Origin: Colivivens sp963640465
GTDB taxonomy: Bacteria; Bacteroidota; Bacteroidia; Bacteroidales; Bacteroidaceae
Length of the DNA: 62,929 nt
Assembly: GCA_963640465.1 (NCBI GenBank)
Contig: CAVHYP010000007.1
Location: forward strand, 1-62,929
Reading direction: 5' to 3'
The notes below the pieces were generated by a model. It searched no databases, had not been told where the DNA came from, and saw only the letters and a program-made list of their open reading frames with translations. Shown in pieces: positions 54,677 through 62,817 of the stretch. Each line of letters begins with the position of its first letter. Position 1 is the stretch's first letter. The position numbers and the translations under genes are program-made.

Positions 54677-55876
54677 TCATTCTGTGCGTCCGGGATAAGC
54701 CTCAAGTGCTTTCTTCAGTACGAACAGCGACCTTACCAAGTCCTCTTTCTTCAGGACGTAAGCAATGCGGACCTGATTGCGTCCGGCACCTGGAGTAGTG
54801 TAGAATCCGGCTGCTGGAGCCATCATCACGGTCTCGCCCTCGTAGTTGAAGTCGGACAAGCACCAGGCACAGAACTTCTCGCTGTCGTCCACCGGAAGTT
54901 TGGCAACTGTGTAGAACGCGCCCATCGGTATTGGAGAATAAACTCCGGGGATGCGGTTCAGTCCGTCAATCAAGCATTTACGCCGTTCCACATACTCGTC
55001 GTACACGTCACGCAAATAGATTTCGGGCACATCGAGCGATGCTTCGGCTATGATTTGTCCGATGAGTGGCGGGCTCAAGCGTGCCTGGCAGAATTTCATC
55101 ACTGCCTTGCGCACTTCCTTGTTCTTTGTTATCAGCGCTCCGATACGGATTCCGCACTCGCTGTATCGCTTTGAAACCGAGTCGATGAGCACCACATTGT
55201 CTTCAATTCCTTCCAAATGGCAGGCTGAGATGTAGGGGCTTCCCGTGTAGATGAATTCACGATAGACTTCGTCGGAGAAGAGATAGAGGTCGTATTTCTT
55301 CACCAGGTCGCGTATCTGATTCATCTCGCGTCTTGTATAGAGATAGCCAGTAGGATTGTTCGGGTTACAAATCAGGATTGCGCGGGTCCGTTCGTTGATC
55401 AGTTCCTCGAACTTCTCCACCTTCGGCAGGGCAAAGCCTTCCTCGATGGTCGTGGCAATCGTACGGATCACCGCTCCAGCAGAGATTGCAAATGCCATGT
55501 AGTTGGCATAGGCTGGCTCTGGAACAATTATCTCATCACCGGGATTCAGGCATGACAGGAATGCAAACAGCACCGCCTCGGAACCGCCGCTTGTGATGAT
55601 GATGTCGTCGGCATCGAGCTTGATGTTGAACTTGTCGTAATACCCGACAAGCTTTTCCCTGTAACTGCGGTAGCCCTGGCTCGGACTATACTCAAGTATC
55701 TTCCTGTCAATACTTTTCATTGCATCGAGTGCAATCTGCGGTGTTGGCAGGTCGGGCTGTCCGATGTTCAGATGGTACACATGTATACCACGCATCTTTG
55801 CAGCTTCTGCCAAAGGAGCTAACTTGCGGATTGGTGATGAAGGCATTTCATTGCCTCTGACTGATATACTCGGCAT
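54677..55876 (-). CDS. Class I/II pyridoxal-phosphate aminotransferase
   Basis: This 399-residue enzyme is a fold-type I aminotransferase of the AspC/AlaA type. The lysine that binds PLP is in LIDSVSKRYSECGIRIGA. NPNNPTGYLY and the C-terminal GRNQVRIAYVL match the family. The substrate may be aspartate, alanine or another amino acid; it cannot be decided by sequence alone. It is monocistronic. Confidence 0.9.
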   Translation of the reverse strand: MPSISVRGNEMPSSPIRKLAPLAEAAKMRGIHVYHLNIGQPDLPTPQIALDAMKSIDRKILEYSPSQGYRSYREKLVGYYDKFNIKLDADDIIITSGGSEAVLFAFLSCLNPGDEIIVPEPAYANYMAFAISAGAVIRTIATTIEEGFALPKVEKFEELINERTRAILICNPNNPTGYLYTRREMNQIRDLVKKYDLYLFSDEVYREFIYTGSPYISACHLEGIEDNVVLIDSVSKRYSECGIRIGALITKNKEVRKAVMKFCQARLSPPLIGQIIAEASLDVPEIYLRDVYDEYVERRKCLIDGLNRIPGVYSPIPMGAFYTVAKLPVDDSEKFCAWCLSDFNYEGETVMMAPAAGFYTTPGAGRNQVRIAYVLKKEDLVRSLFVLKKALEAYPGRTE

Positions 55877-55909
55877 TTCTTTTCAACTAAAATTTATCCA
55901 TTTGAACTG

Positions 55910-55917
55910 CAAAGTTA
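55910..55917 (-). promoter_or_regulatory. Probable promoter of the aminotransferase gene
   Basis: The minus strand reads TAACTTTG, 34 bp before the ATG. A TTTG lies at 55935-55938, a spacing of 17 bp that is slightly short. Confidence 0.5.
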
Positions 55918-56002
55918 CAAATTTATTTGCATATCAAAGCACACACAAAGACAAAAATCGAACTTTCAATCCACAAACGGTATTCGCCCCTTGTCCAGTG
56001 AA

Positions 56003-56122
56003 CTTTACAAGTCTCATTCCATCCGCATCACAAGTCCAATTTCACTGACTTCGCAAGCCTCATTTCATCCGCATCACAAGCCCAATTTCACCGACTTTGC
56101 AAGTCACGTTCACCGACATCAA
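56003..56122. repeat. 23-bp tandem repeat upstream of the tRNA terminator
   Basis: Five units (two alternating types) read CACAAGYCCAATTTCACYGA and CGCAAGCCTCATTTCATCCG, with period 23 and a joint period of 46 bp. They lie between the aminotransferase promoter and the GTCAGA element. Confidence 0.8.
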
Positions 56123-56193
56123 ACATCAAACGTCCGGTTTCGAAGGTTTGAAAGCCTTCCTTTTTCGAGCGTCCAAAAAGCGCTGTTTTTGTT

Positions 56194-56256
56194 TCCCAGT
56201 CAGAGAAAATTATTTTCCTGGTCAGAAAAAAAGTTTTTTCCAGTCAGAGAAAAAAT
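56194..56256. repeat. GTCAGAAAAA element, copy 2
   Basis: This is the second copy of the element at 21001-21073, with three GTCAGA cores spaced about 29 bp and separated by A- and T-runs. It lies just before the tRNA terminator. Confidence 0.7.
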
Positions 56257-56271
56257 CGCCCCTTCTGAGAA

Positions 56272-56299
56272 CAAAAAAAACTCAAGCAACGCTTGAGTC
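56272..56299 (-). terminator. Terminator of the tRNA operon
   Basis: On the minus strand ACTCAAGC, GTT, GCTTGAGT forms an 8-bp hairpin followed by a run of eight T residues, 7 bases after tRNA-Gly. Confidence 0.85.
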
Positions 56300-56305
56300 A
56301 AAATG

Positions 56306-56378
56306 AGCGGAAAACGAGACTCGAACTCGCGACCCCAACCTTGGCAAGGTTGTGCTCTACCAACTGAGCTATTTCCGC
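56306..56378 (-). tRNA. tRNA-Gly (anticodon GCC)
   Basis: The minus strand folds as a complete cloverleaf: acceptor GCGGAAA/TTTCCGC, a D arm AGCTCAGTTGGTAGAGC, an anticodon loop with GCC and a T arm GTTCGAGTC. The discriminator is T. The CCA end is not encoded. Confidence 0.96.
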
Positions 56379-56389
56379 AATTTCCTCTG

Positions 56390-56470
56390 TGCCCACGACA
56401 AGAATCGAACTTGCACGTCTTTCAACACTCGCACCTGAAACGAGCGCGTCTACCATTCCGCCACGTGGGC
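56390..56470 (-). tRNA. tRNA-Leu (anticodon CAG)
   Basis: The minus strand gives an 81-base class II tRNA: acceptor GCCCACG/CGTGGGC, a D arm GGCGGAATGGTAGACGC, anticodon CAG, a long variable arm and the T arm GTTCGATTC. The discriminator is A and CCA is not encoded. It precedes tRNA-Gly by 11 bases in the same transcript. Confidence 0.95.
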
Positions 56471-56509
56471 CTTGTCGAGGCTTCCAACACACTTGCTGAA
56501 TTGCGAGTG

Positions 56510-56540
56510 CAAAGGTACTGCTTTTCTCAGAACTGGCAAA
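56510..56540 (-). promoter_or_regulatory. tRNA operon promoter
   Basis: The minus strand has TTTG (56540-56537) and TACCTTTG (56517-56510) spaced 19 bp apart. This is among the best matches to the Bacteroidetes vegetative consensus in the window. Confidence 0.75.
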
Positions 56541-56698
56541 ACTTTTCACGACTTTTTTCTCGTTTTTCTGCAACCTTTTTCCAAAAAGCAGCCTCGCAAG
56601 GAATTTTTGCCCGGCTACACCTTATTATATATAGAGAGTTGGGTTGTTTGTACACATGCAAGAGAAGTGCGAGCCAATCTGCATGCGCAAAGCGAGCG

Positions 56699-57403
56699 TC
56701 AGCTATGTTCGCGCACAAACTTCAACCGATCGATGTCGAGCAGTTTTATCTCGCGTTGCTTCAGTTCCACCAGTTTTTCCGATGCAAAAGCTGAAAGCGT
56801 GCGGATGGCATTGGCTGTCGTCATGAACGAGAAATTCGCCAATTCCTCTCTCGACAAATCCACCGACAGCGTCTGTCCGTCGTTCTTCAACCCGAAATAG
56901 TGGGCAAGATAGAGCAATGTCTCTGCAAGTCGTCCGCGCAGATGTTTCTGCGAGAACCTCACATAGCGCGCATCCGAGTCAATCACATCGAAGGACAGGA
57001 GCCGGAGGAAGAAATTGGCCAATGCACCATTGATCTTCATGTATGCGAGGATGCGGCTTATCGGAATGGCACACACCACAGCATCTTTCAGAGCCACACA
57101 GCTGGTCGTGTAGGTTTCGGCAGAGAACATGGTACGGAAACCGAACAAATCACGTGGCTTCACGAGCCTCACAATTTGTCCGCGTCCTTTCTCTCCCTTC
57201 ATGTAAATCTTCACAGCCCCGGCAAGCAGGCAGAATAGGCAAGTCACATCATCACCCTCTTCATATATGGAAGCGCCCCTCTTCACATCCATAATCGAAC
57301 AATTGGCCAACAAATCATCCTTCTGGTCGGGCGCGAGCTGCGAAGCCAGAGAATGGAGTGACGCCAAGAGTTCAGCCGGTTGATAGCTAGTTTTCTTGGT
57401 CAT
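56699..57403 (-). CDS. Crp/Fnr-family transcription regulator
   Basis: This 234-residue protein has an N-terminal cyclic-nucleotide-type sensory barrel (about 15-130) and a C-terminal winged-helix DNA-binding domain (about 160-225). No four-Cys iron-sulfur pattern of Fnr is seen, and a cAMP site cannot be read by eye. The DNA-binding helix region reads LSREELANFSFMTTANAIRTL. The start at 57403 (MTKKTSYQPAEL) follows a promoter; an earlier frame start at 57472 lies inside it. The gene diverges from the glycogen operon, which makes that operon a possible target. Confidence 0.85.
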   Translation of the reverse strand: MTKKTSYQPAELLASLHSLASQLAPDQKDDLLANCSIMDVKRGASIYEEGDDVTCLFCLLAGAVKIYMKGEKGRGQIVRLVKPRDLFGFRTMFSAETYTTSCVALKDAVVCAIPISRILAYMKINGALANFFLRLLSFDVIDSDARYVRFSQKHLRGRLAETLLYLAHYFGLKNDGQTLSVDLSREELANFSFMTTANAIRTLSAFASEKLVELKQREIKLLDIDRLKFVREHS

Positions 57404-57429
57404 ATATACAAACTTAATTTTTGCGGCTG

Positions 57430-57460
57430 CAAAGTTACATCGATTCCGCCAAATGCACAA
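57430..57460 (-). promoter_or_regulatory. Probable promoter of the Crp/Fnr gene
   Basis: TTG (57460-57458 on the minus strand) and TAACTTTG (57437-57430) are spaced by 20 bp, 27 bp before the ATG. Confidence 0.6.
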
Positions 57461-57530
57461 GCAATTTTGCATTTTTCGGTATCAAATCCCATGCAAAACA
57501 TTTTTTTCATCAAAAAAGTTCATAAAAGCA

Positions 57531-57561
57531 TTGCGCGAATTAAAAAAACTGCGTATATTTG
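57531..57561 (+). promoter_or_regulatory. Probable promoter of the glycogen operon
   Basis: TTG (57531-57533) and TATATTTG (57554-57561) are spaced by 20 bp. The first start codon is 68 bp downstream. Confidence 0.65.
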
Positions 57562-57628
57562 TTGTGCGAACAGATTTGTATCTGCAAGCAACATGGTTTA
57601 ACAACAAAACAATAACAATACCTACAAG

Positions 57629-59572
57629 ATGAGTTATTTACAATTTGAAAAGAGCCTGATGACCAATCTGCAGGAATCTCTCCCCAAAGAGATTCTTCGC
57701 ACGAATCGTTCTGGAGCATATTCATCTTCAACCATCGTTGACTGCAACACCCACAAATACAGTGGGTTGCTCGTAACACCAGTCCCTGGGATTGACGACA
57801 AGAACCACGTTCTGCTGTCATCGCTCGACGAGACGGTCATACAGCACGGAGCAGAATTCAACCTAGGGTTGCACAAATATGCAGGCGACGTGTTCAGTCC
57901 GAACGGCCACAAATACATCCGCGAATGGAGCTGGGACAAAGTCCCTACCACAATATACCGCGTAGGAGGCGTGATTCTGAAGAAAGAGCGAGTATTCCAG
58001 CACTTCCACGACAGAATCCTCATACGCTACACACTGCTCGATGCCCATTCAGTCACCACCCTGAGGCTGCGTCCGTTCCTCGCATTCAGAGCGTCCGACG
58101 AACTGACACACGAAAACACAAACATCGACAAGAGCTACCAAGAGATTGACAACGGCATCAAGACAAGCCTCTACAAGGGCTATCCGCAGCTCTACATGCA
58201 AGTGAGCAAGAAGGCAGACTATGTGTTCCAGCCCAACTGGTACAAAGGCATCGAATATCCAAGAGACCAGGAACTGGGCTACGACTACATCGAAGACCTC
58301 TATGTGCCAGGCTACTTTGAATTCAACATCAAGAAAGGCGAAAGCGTGATCTTTGCAGCCGGACTGGAAGAGATGAACACAAAGACCATCAAGAAAGTAT
58401 TCGACCAGGAAGTGGAAGTACACACCTCACGCGACAGCTTATTCCACTGCCTCGTCAATGCAGCCCACCAGTTCCACAACAAGAAGGATGACGAACACTA
58501 CATCGTGGCAGGCTACCCATGGTTCAAGGCAAGAGCACGCGACACATTCATCTCATTGCCAGGACTTACACTGTCCATCGACGAGGTCGACGGCTTCCAC
58601 CAGGCAATGTCGACAGCCGAGAAAGCAATCAAAGACTTCATTGCAGGCAGACCCATATCCGTCAAGATATATGAGATGGAAGACCCCGACGTACTGCTAT
58701 GGGCCGTGTGGTGCATACAGCAATACGCACGCATAGTCGATCTCGACCAGGCAATGGAAAAATACGGACATCTAGTGGAGAAAATCGTGGACTACATCAA
58801 ACAAGGCAAGCACCCCAACCTGGTTCTGCACGACAACGGACTCGTCTACACCAACGGCAAGGACAAGCCAGTCACCTGGATGAACTCCACAGTCAACGGA
58901 CGACCAGTCGTGCCACGCACCGGATACATAGTGGAAATCTGCGCATTGTGGTACAACGCACTGGTCTTCGCCTCGCAAATCTACGAACGCCAAGGCAAAG
59001 AGTCCGAATCCAATGAACTCAAGACCATTGCCGAACTCTGCGGCAAGTCATTCCGCGAGACCTTCATCAACGACTACGGCTATCTGATGGATTACGTCGA
59101 CGGCTTCAACATCTCATGGGAAGTACGGCCCAACATGCTCATAGCCACATCATTGGAGAACACACCACTGACACTGGCAGAGCGCAAAAGCATCTATGAC
59201 ATCTGCACCAAGGAACTCCGCACGCCCAAGGGAATGCGATCGCTCTCGCCAAAGAGCGGAGCCTACAACCCAATCTATGCAGGCGGACAGGCAGAACGCG
59301 ATGCAGCCTACCACCAGGGAACCGTGTGGCCGTTCATGCTCGGCTTCTACCTCGAGACCTGCATCAAGATCTACAAACGGAGCGGACTGTCATACGTCGA
59401 CCGCTGTCTCATCGGACTCGAAGAGGAAATGTTCTACCACAGCATCGGCACGCTGCCCGAACTGTTCGACGGCAACCCGCCGTTCCACGGACGCGGCGCA
59501 CTGTCATTTGCCATGAACGTGGCTGCACTGCTGCGTGTGAACAAGCTACTGTCTAAATTCTATAACTATTAA
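57629..59572 (+). CDS. GH133 amylo-alpha-1,6-glucosidase (glycogen debranching)
   Basis: This 647-residue cytoplasmic enzyme matches the debranching glucosidase family GH133: an N-terminal GDE_N-like sandwich (about 1-240) and a C-terminal (alpha/alpha)6 domain (about 260-645). The conserved segments YPWFKARARDTFISLPGL, NGKDKPVTWMN and AYHQGTVWPFMLGFYLE carry the catalytic acids. It removes the alpha-1,6 branch points left after phosphorolysis. It is the first gene of an operon with a GT4 synthase (15 bp spacing) and a GH57-like protein. Confidence 0.9.
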   Translation: MSYLQFEKSLMTNLQESLPKEILRTNRSGAYSSSTIVDCNTHKYSGLLVTPVPGIDDKNHVLLSSLDETVIQHGAEFNLGLHKYAGDVFSPNGHKYIREWSWDKVPTTIYRVGGVILKKERVFQHFHDRILIRYTLLDAHSVTTLRLRPFLAFRASDELTHENTNIDKSYQEIDNGIKTSLYKGYPQLYMQVSKKADYVFQPNWYKGIEYPRDQELGYDYIEDLYVPGYFEFNIKKGESVIFAAGLEEMNTKTIKKVFDQEVEVHTSRDSLFHCLVNAAHQFHNKKDDEHYIVAGYPWFKARARDTFISLPGLTLSIDEVDGFHQAMSTAEKAIKDFIAGRPISVKIYEMEDPDVLLWAVWCIQQYARIVDLDQAMEKYGHLVEKIVDYIKQGKHPNLVLHDNGLVYTNGKDKPVTWMNSTVNGRPVVPRTGYIVEICALWYNALVFASQIYERQGKESESNELKTIAELCGKSFRETFINDYGYLMDYVDGFNISWEVRPNMLIATSLENTPLTLAERKSIYDICTKELRTPKGMRSLSPKSGAYNPIYAGGQAERDAAYHQGTVWPFMLGFYLETCIKIYKRSGLSYVDRCLIGLEEEMFYHSIGTLPELFDGNPPFHGRGALSFAMNVAALLRVNKLLSKFYNY

Positions 59573-59586
59573 AAAAGGAAAGCAAG

Positions 59587-60855
59587 ATGAGAGTTTTAAT
59601 GTTCGGATGGGAATTTCCTCCTAAAATATACGGAGGACTGGCAGTGGCTTCATACGGAATCACCAAGGGACTCAGCCTGCAAAACGACATGCAAACCATC
59701 TTCTGCCTGCCCAAACCCACAGGCGAAGAAGAAAAGTTCCTGAAGATAATAGGCATGAACCAAGTGCCGATAGTCTACAAAGACCACGACTACAACTATC
59801 TCAAGAACCGTCTGCCCGACTACGAATCGCCCGAAGAGTACTATCACTTCAGAGACAACATATACGCCGACTTCTCCTACATGCACACCAACGACCTTGG
59901 ATGCATGGAATTTGCAGGAGGCTATCCGCAAAACCTGCACGAAGAAATCAACAACTTCTCCGTCATAGCCGGAGTGGTGGCACGATCAGAACAGTTCGAC
60001 ATCATACATGCACACGATTGGCTCACCTACCCTGCCGGCGTACACGCCAAAATGGTCAGCGGCAAACCACTGTGCATCCACGTGCATGCAACCGACTTCG
60101 ACCGCAGCCGCGGAAAAGTGAACCCCACAGTCTATTCCATCGAGAAAAACGGAATGGACCATGCCGACTGCATCATGTGTGTGAGCGAACTCACCAGGCA
60201 GACAGTCATCAACCAATACCACCAAGACCCGCGCAAGTGCTTCGCAATGCACAACGCCGTCTATCCGCTGTCGCAAGACCTGCTCGACATACCGCGTCCC
60301 GACCATTCCAAAGAGAAAATAGTCACCTTCCTCGGACGCATCACCATGCAGAAAGGACCGGAATACTTCGTCGAGGCAGCCTCACTCGTACTACAGCGCA
60401 CCCACAACATACGCTTCGTAATGGCAGGTTCGGGCGACATGCTCGAACAGATGATTGAACTCGTGGCACAGCGCGACATCGCCGACCGCTTCCACTTCCC
60501 AGGCTTCCAGCGCGGACGCCAAGTGTACGAATGCTACAAGAACTCCGACGTATTCGTGATGCCGTCAGTCAGCGAACCCTTCGGCATAGCACCGCTCGAG
60601 GCAATGCAGTGCGGTACGCCATCCATCATATCAAAGCAGTCAGGCTGCGGCGAAATACTGTCGAAAGTAATAAAAGTGGACTACTGGGACGTCTACGCAA
60701 TGGCAGATGCCATCTACTCCATCTGCACCAACCAGTCACTCTTCAACTACCTCCAGGAAGAAGGCATCAAGGAAGTGGCAGGCATCACATGGGAGAAAGT
60801 GGGGCAACGCATCCGCGGACTCTACAATCAGTGTTTAGGAATAGGATTCAAATAA
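59587..60855 (+). CDS. GT4-type glycogen-synthase-like glycosyltransferase
   Basis: This 422-residue protein has two Rossmann domains of the GT-B fold. The N-terminal signature MRVLMFGWEFPPKIYGGLAV carries the sugar-binding Gly residues, and SVSEPFGIAPLEAMQCGTPSI carries the nucleotide-binding Glu pair. The best functional guess is glucan synthesis from a nucleotide sugar, supported by its place between debranching and GH57 genes. It does not show the KTGGL motif of classic GlgA (GT5). Confidence 0.88.
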   Translation: MRVLMFGWEFPPKIYGGLAVASYGITKGLSLQNDMQTIFCLPKPTGEEEKFLKIIGMNQVPIVYKDHDYNYLKNRLPDYESPEEYYHFRDNIYADFSYMHTNDLGCMEFAGGYPQNLHEEINNFSVIAGVVARSEQFDIIHAHDWLTYPAGVHAKMVSGKPLCIHVHATDFDRSRGKVNPTVYSIEKNGMDHADCIMCVSELTRQTVINQYHQDPRKCFAMHNAVYPLSQDLLDIPRPDHSKEKIVTFLGRITMQKGPEYFVEAASLVLQRTHNIRFVMAGSGDMLEQMIELVAQRDIADRFHFPGFQRGRQVYECYKNSDVFVMPSVSEPFGIAPLEAMQCGTPSIISKQSGCGEILSKVIKVDYWDVYAMADAIYSICTNQSLFNYLQEEGIKEVAGITWEKVGQRIRGLYNQCLGIGFK

Positions 60856-60872
60856 AAAAATCACATAAGGAT

Positions 60873-62297
60873 ATGGCAAAGACAATTTGTTTATACTTTG
60901 AAATCCATCAGATTATCCATCTGAAGCGATACAGGTTCTTCGACATCGGTCGCGACCACTACTACTACGATGACTACGAAAACGAACGCAGCATCAGCGA
61001 CATTGCAGAACGGTCATACGTCCCTGCACTGCGCACCCTCATCGAAATGGCAAAAGAGAACGACAAATACTTCAAGGTAGCACTGTCGCTCTCCGGAGTA
61101 GGAATCGAACAGCTCGAGATGCACGCCCCGCAAGTGCTCGACCTTCTGAAGGAACTCAACGACACCGGTTGCGTGGAATTCCTTTGCGAACCCTACAGCC
61201 ACGGACTCTCGTCACTTGCCAACGAAGAATGCTTCCGCGAAGAAAGCCTGAGAATGAAAGACAAAATCAAGGAACTCTTCGGACAGACACCCAAAGTGTT
61301 CCGCAACAGTTCGCTCATCTATTCAAACGACATCGGAGTGCAAGTGGCATCCATGGGATTCAAAGGAATGCTGACAGAAGGAGCAAAACATCTGCTCGGA
61401 TGGAAATCACCGCACTACATCTACAACTGTGCGCTCGATCCCAACCTCAAGCTACTGCTGCGCGACTACAAGTTCAGCGACGACATAAGCCTGCGCTTCA
61501 ACAACTCCGACTGGAACGAATATCCGCTCTTCGCCGACAAATACGTCGACTGGATTGCATCACTGCCCGAAGAAGAAAACATCATCAACATCTTCATGGA
61601 ACTGTGTGCACTCGGAATCTACCAGCCACTCAACAGCAACATCCTCGAATTCCTCAAAGCCCTTCCAGCATGCGCCAAAACACGGGGCATCACCTTCTCC
61701 ACACCAGGCGAACTCTGCAGCAAAGGCAAGTCAGTCGGCAGTCTCGACGTGCCCTACAGCATCAGTTGGGTAGACGAAGAACGCGACACCAGCTGCTGGC
61801 TCGGCAACGTGATGCAGCGCGAAGCATTCAACAAACTCTACAGCGTAGCTGACCGAGTACGCATCTGCACCGACCGACGCATCAAGCAAGACTGGGACTA
61901 TCTCCAGGCATCCAACAACTTCCGCTTCATGACCACCAAGCATAACAGCGTGAGCATGAACCGCGGAATCTACGACAGCCCTTACGATGCTTTCACTAAC
62001 TACATGAACATCCTTGGCGACTTCATCAACCGCGTCAACACCCTCTACCCCGTTGACATGGACAACGAGGAACTCAATTCACTCCTCACCACCATCAAGA
62101 ACCAAGGCGAAGAGATTGAAGCAAAAGACCACAAGATAGAAAAACTGCAGGCAGAACTTGAGAAATACCGTCCCAGCACCGACAAAGCAGAAGGCGACAA
62201 AGACTCCAAGAAAAAAGCAGCCAAGAAGTCCACGACAATCAAGAAAACTCCAGCAGCAAAGAAAGCCAAGGAGCAGAAAAGCTCCGCAGCAGAATAA
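60873..62297 (+). CDS. GH57-like protein, probably without catalytic activity, with basic tail
   Basis: This 474-residue protein resembles GH57 alpha-amylases in its N-terminal block (YFEIHQIIHLKRYRFFDIG) and in CEPYSHGLSSL. Active GH57 enzymes carry a nucleophile Glu in a segment like RNTELIY; here the matching segment is FRNSSLIYSNDIG, with Ser instead. The catalytic Asp in FMDYETFGEHQ-like sequences is replaced, and the segment reads FMELCALGIYQP. Both catalytic acids thus seem absent. From memory, related Bacteroides proteins share these changes. The last 40 residues are Lys/Ala-rich (KKKAAKKSTTIKKT) and may bind nucleic acid or polyanions. It may act as a glucan-binding or regulatory subunit for the two enzymes upstream. 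The start at 60873 follows the GT4 gene by 17 bp. Confidence 0.8.
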   Translation: MAKTICLYFEIHQIIHLKRYRFFDIGRDHYYYDDYENERSISDIAERSYVPALRTLIEMAKENDKYFKVALSLSGVGIEQLEMHAPQVLDLLKELNDTGCVEFLCEPYSHGLSSLANEECFREESLRMKDKIKELFGQTPKVFRNSSLIYSNDIGVQVASMGFKGMLTEGAKHLLGWKSPHYIYNCALDPNLKLLLRDYKFSDDISLRFNNSDWNEYPLFADKYVDWIASLPEEENIINIFMELCALGIYQPLNSNILEFLKALPACAKTRGITFSTPGELCSKGKSVGSLDVPYSISWVDEERDTSCWLGNVMQREAFNKLYSVADRVRICTDRRIKQDWDYLQASNNFRFMTTKHNSVSMNRGIYDSPYDAFTNYMNILGDFINRVNTLYPVDMDNEELNSLLTTIKNQGEEIEAKDHKIEKLQAELEKYRPSTDKAEGDKDSKKKAAKKSTTIKKTPAAKKAKEQKSSAAE

Positions 62298-62393
62298 AAT
62301 GCTAAGACAGACAAGCAAGCTTGAGAACTAAACCGCAACAATATTCAGGCGTCTGCAATTAAAAGCCATCAACAAAGGCACAATCAAGAACCG

Positions 62394-62425
62394 CAGGTGG
62401 GCGAGTCATCACCCACCTGTATTTA
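62394..62425 (+). terminator. Terminator after the GH57-like gene
   Basis: CAGGTGGG and CCCACCTG form an 8-bp hairpin followed by TATTTATC. It separates the glycogen operon from the Dabb gene. Confidence 0.7.
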
Positions 62426-62449
62426 TCAGAGAATAGACAACAGAACAAC

Positions 62450-62755
62450 ATGGTTAAACACATCATATTGTGGAAACTCAAGGAAGACCTTGATTCCACA
62501 GAAAAAGAAAACATCAAGAAAGACATCAAGGAAGGACTTGAGGGACTGAAGGGACACATCCCCGGACTCATCGACATAAAGGTGTACACAAGCAAACGTC
62601 TCGCCAGCTCCAACTGCGACCTCATGCTCGACAGTTCATTCGAGAGTGAGTCAGCGCTGAAAGGCTATTCCGTCCATCCAGCCCACGTTGCAGTAGCCGA
62701 CACTAAAGTCCGTCCCTACACCATACAGCGCACTTGTCTCGACTTGGATATATAA
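62450..62755 (+). CDS. Dabb-family stress-responsive alpha/beta-barrel protein
   Basis: This 101-residue protein has the dimeric ferredoxin-like Dabb fold: MVKHIILWKLKED, IPGLIDIKVYTSKRL, NCDLMLDSSFESESALKGY and HPAHVAVAD. Members range from stress proteins to small cyclases, and no exact role can be given. It has no clear promoter and starts 25 bases after the preceding hairpin. A group II intron ends 60-70 bp after its stop. Confidence 0.85.
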   Translation: MVKHIILWKLKEDLDSTEKENIKKDIKEGLEGLKGHIPGLIDIKVYTSKRLASSNCDLMLDSSFESESALKGYSVHPAHVAVADTKVRPYTIQRTCLDLDI

Positions 62756-62817
62756 TCCGGCAGGCAACATTCAGATAAAGCAAACAGAAAGCGTATAAAC
62801 GTAACTGAAGACAAATA

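Noticed and set aside
251..56122. Tandem repeats considered as CRISPR arrays
   Set aside because: The copies are directly adjacent with no unique spacers of constant length, and no cas genes are present.
60531..60872. N-terminal extension of the GH57-like frame by 114 codons
   Set aside because: The extension overlaps the GT4 gene in another frame and shows Arg-rich composition. The family N-terminus (MAKTICLYFEIHQ) starts at 60873.
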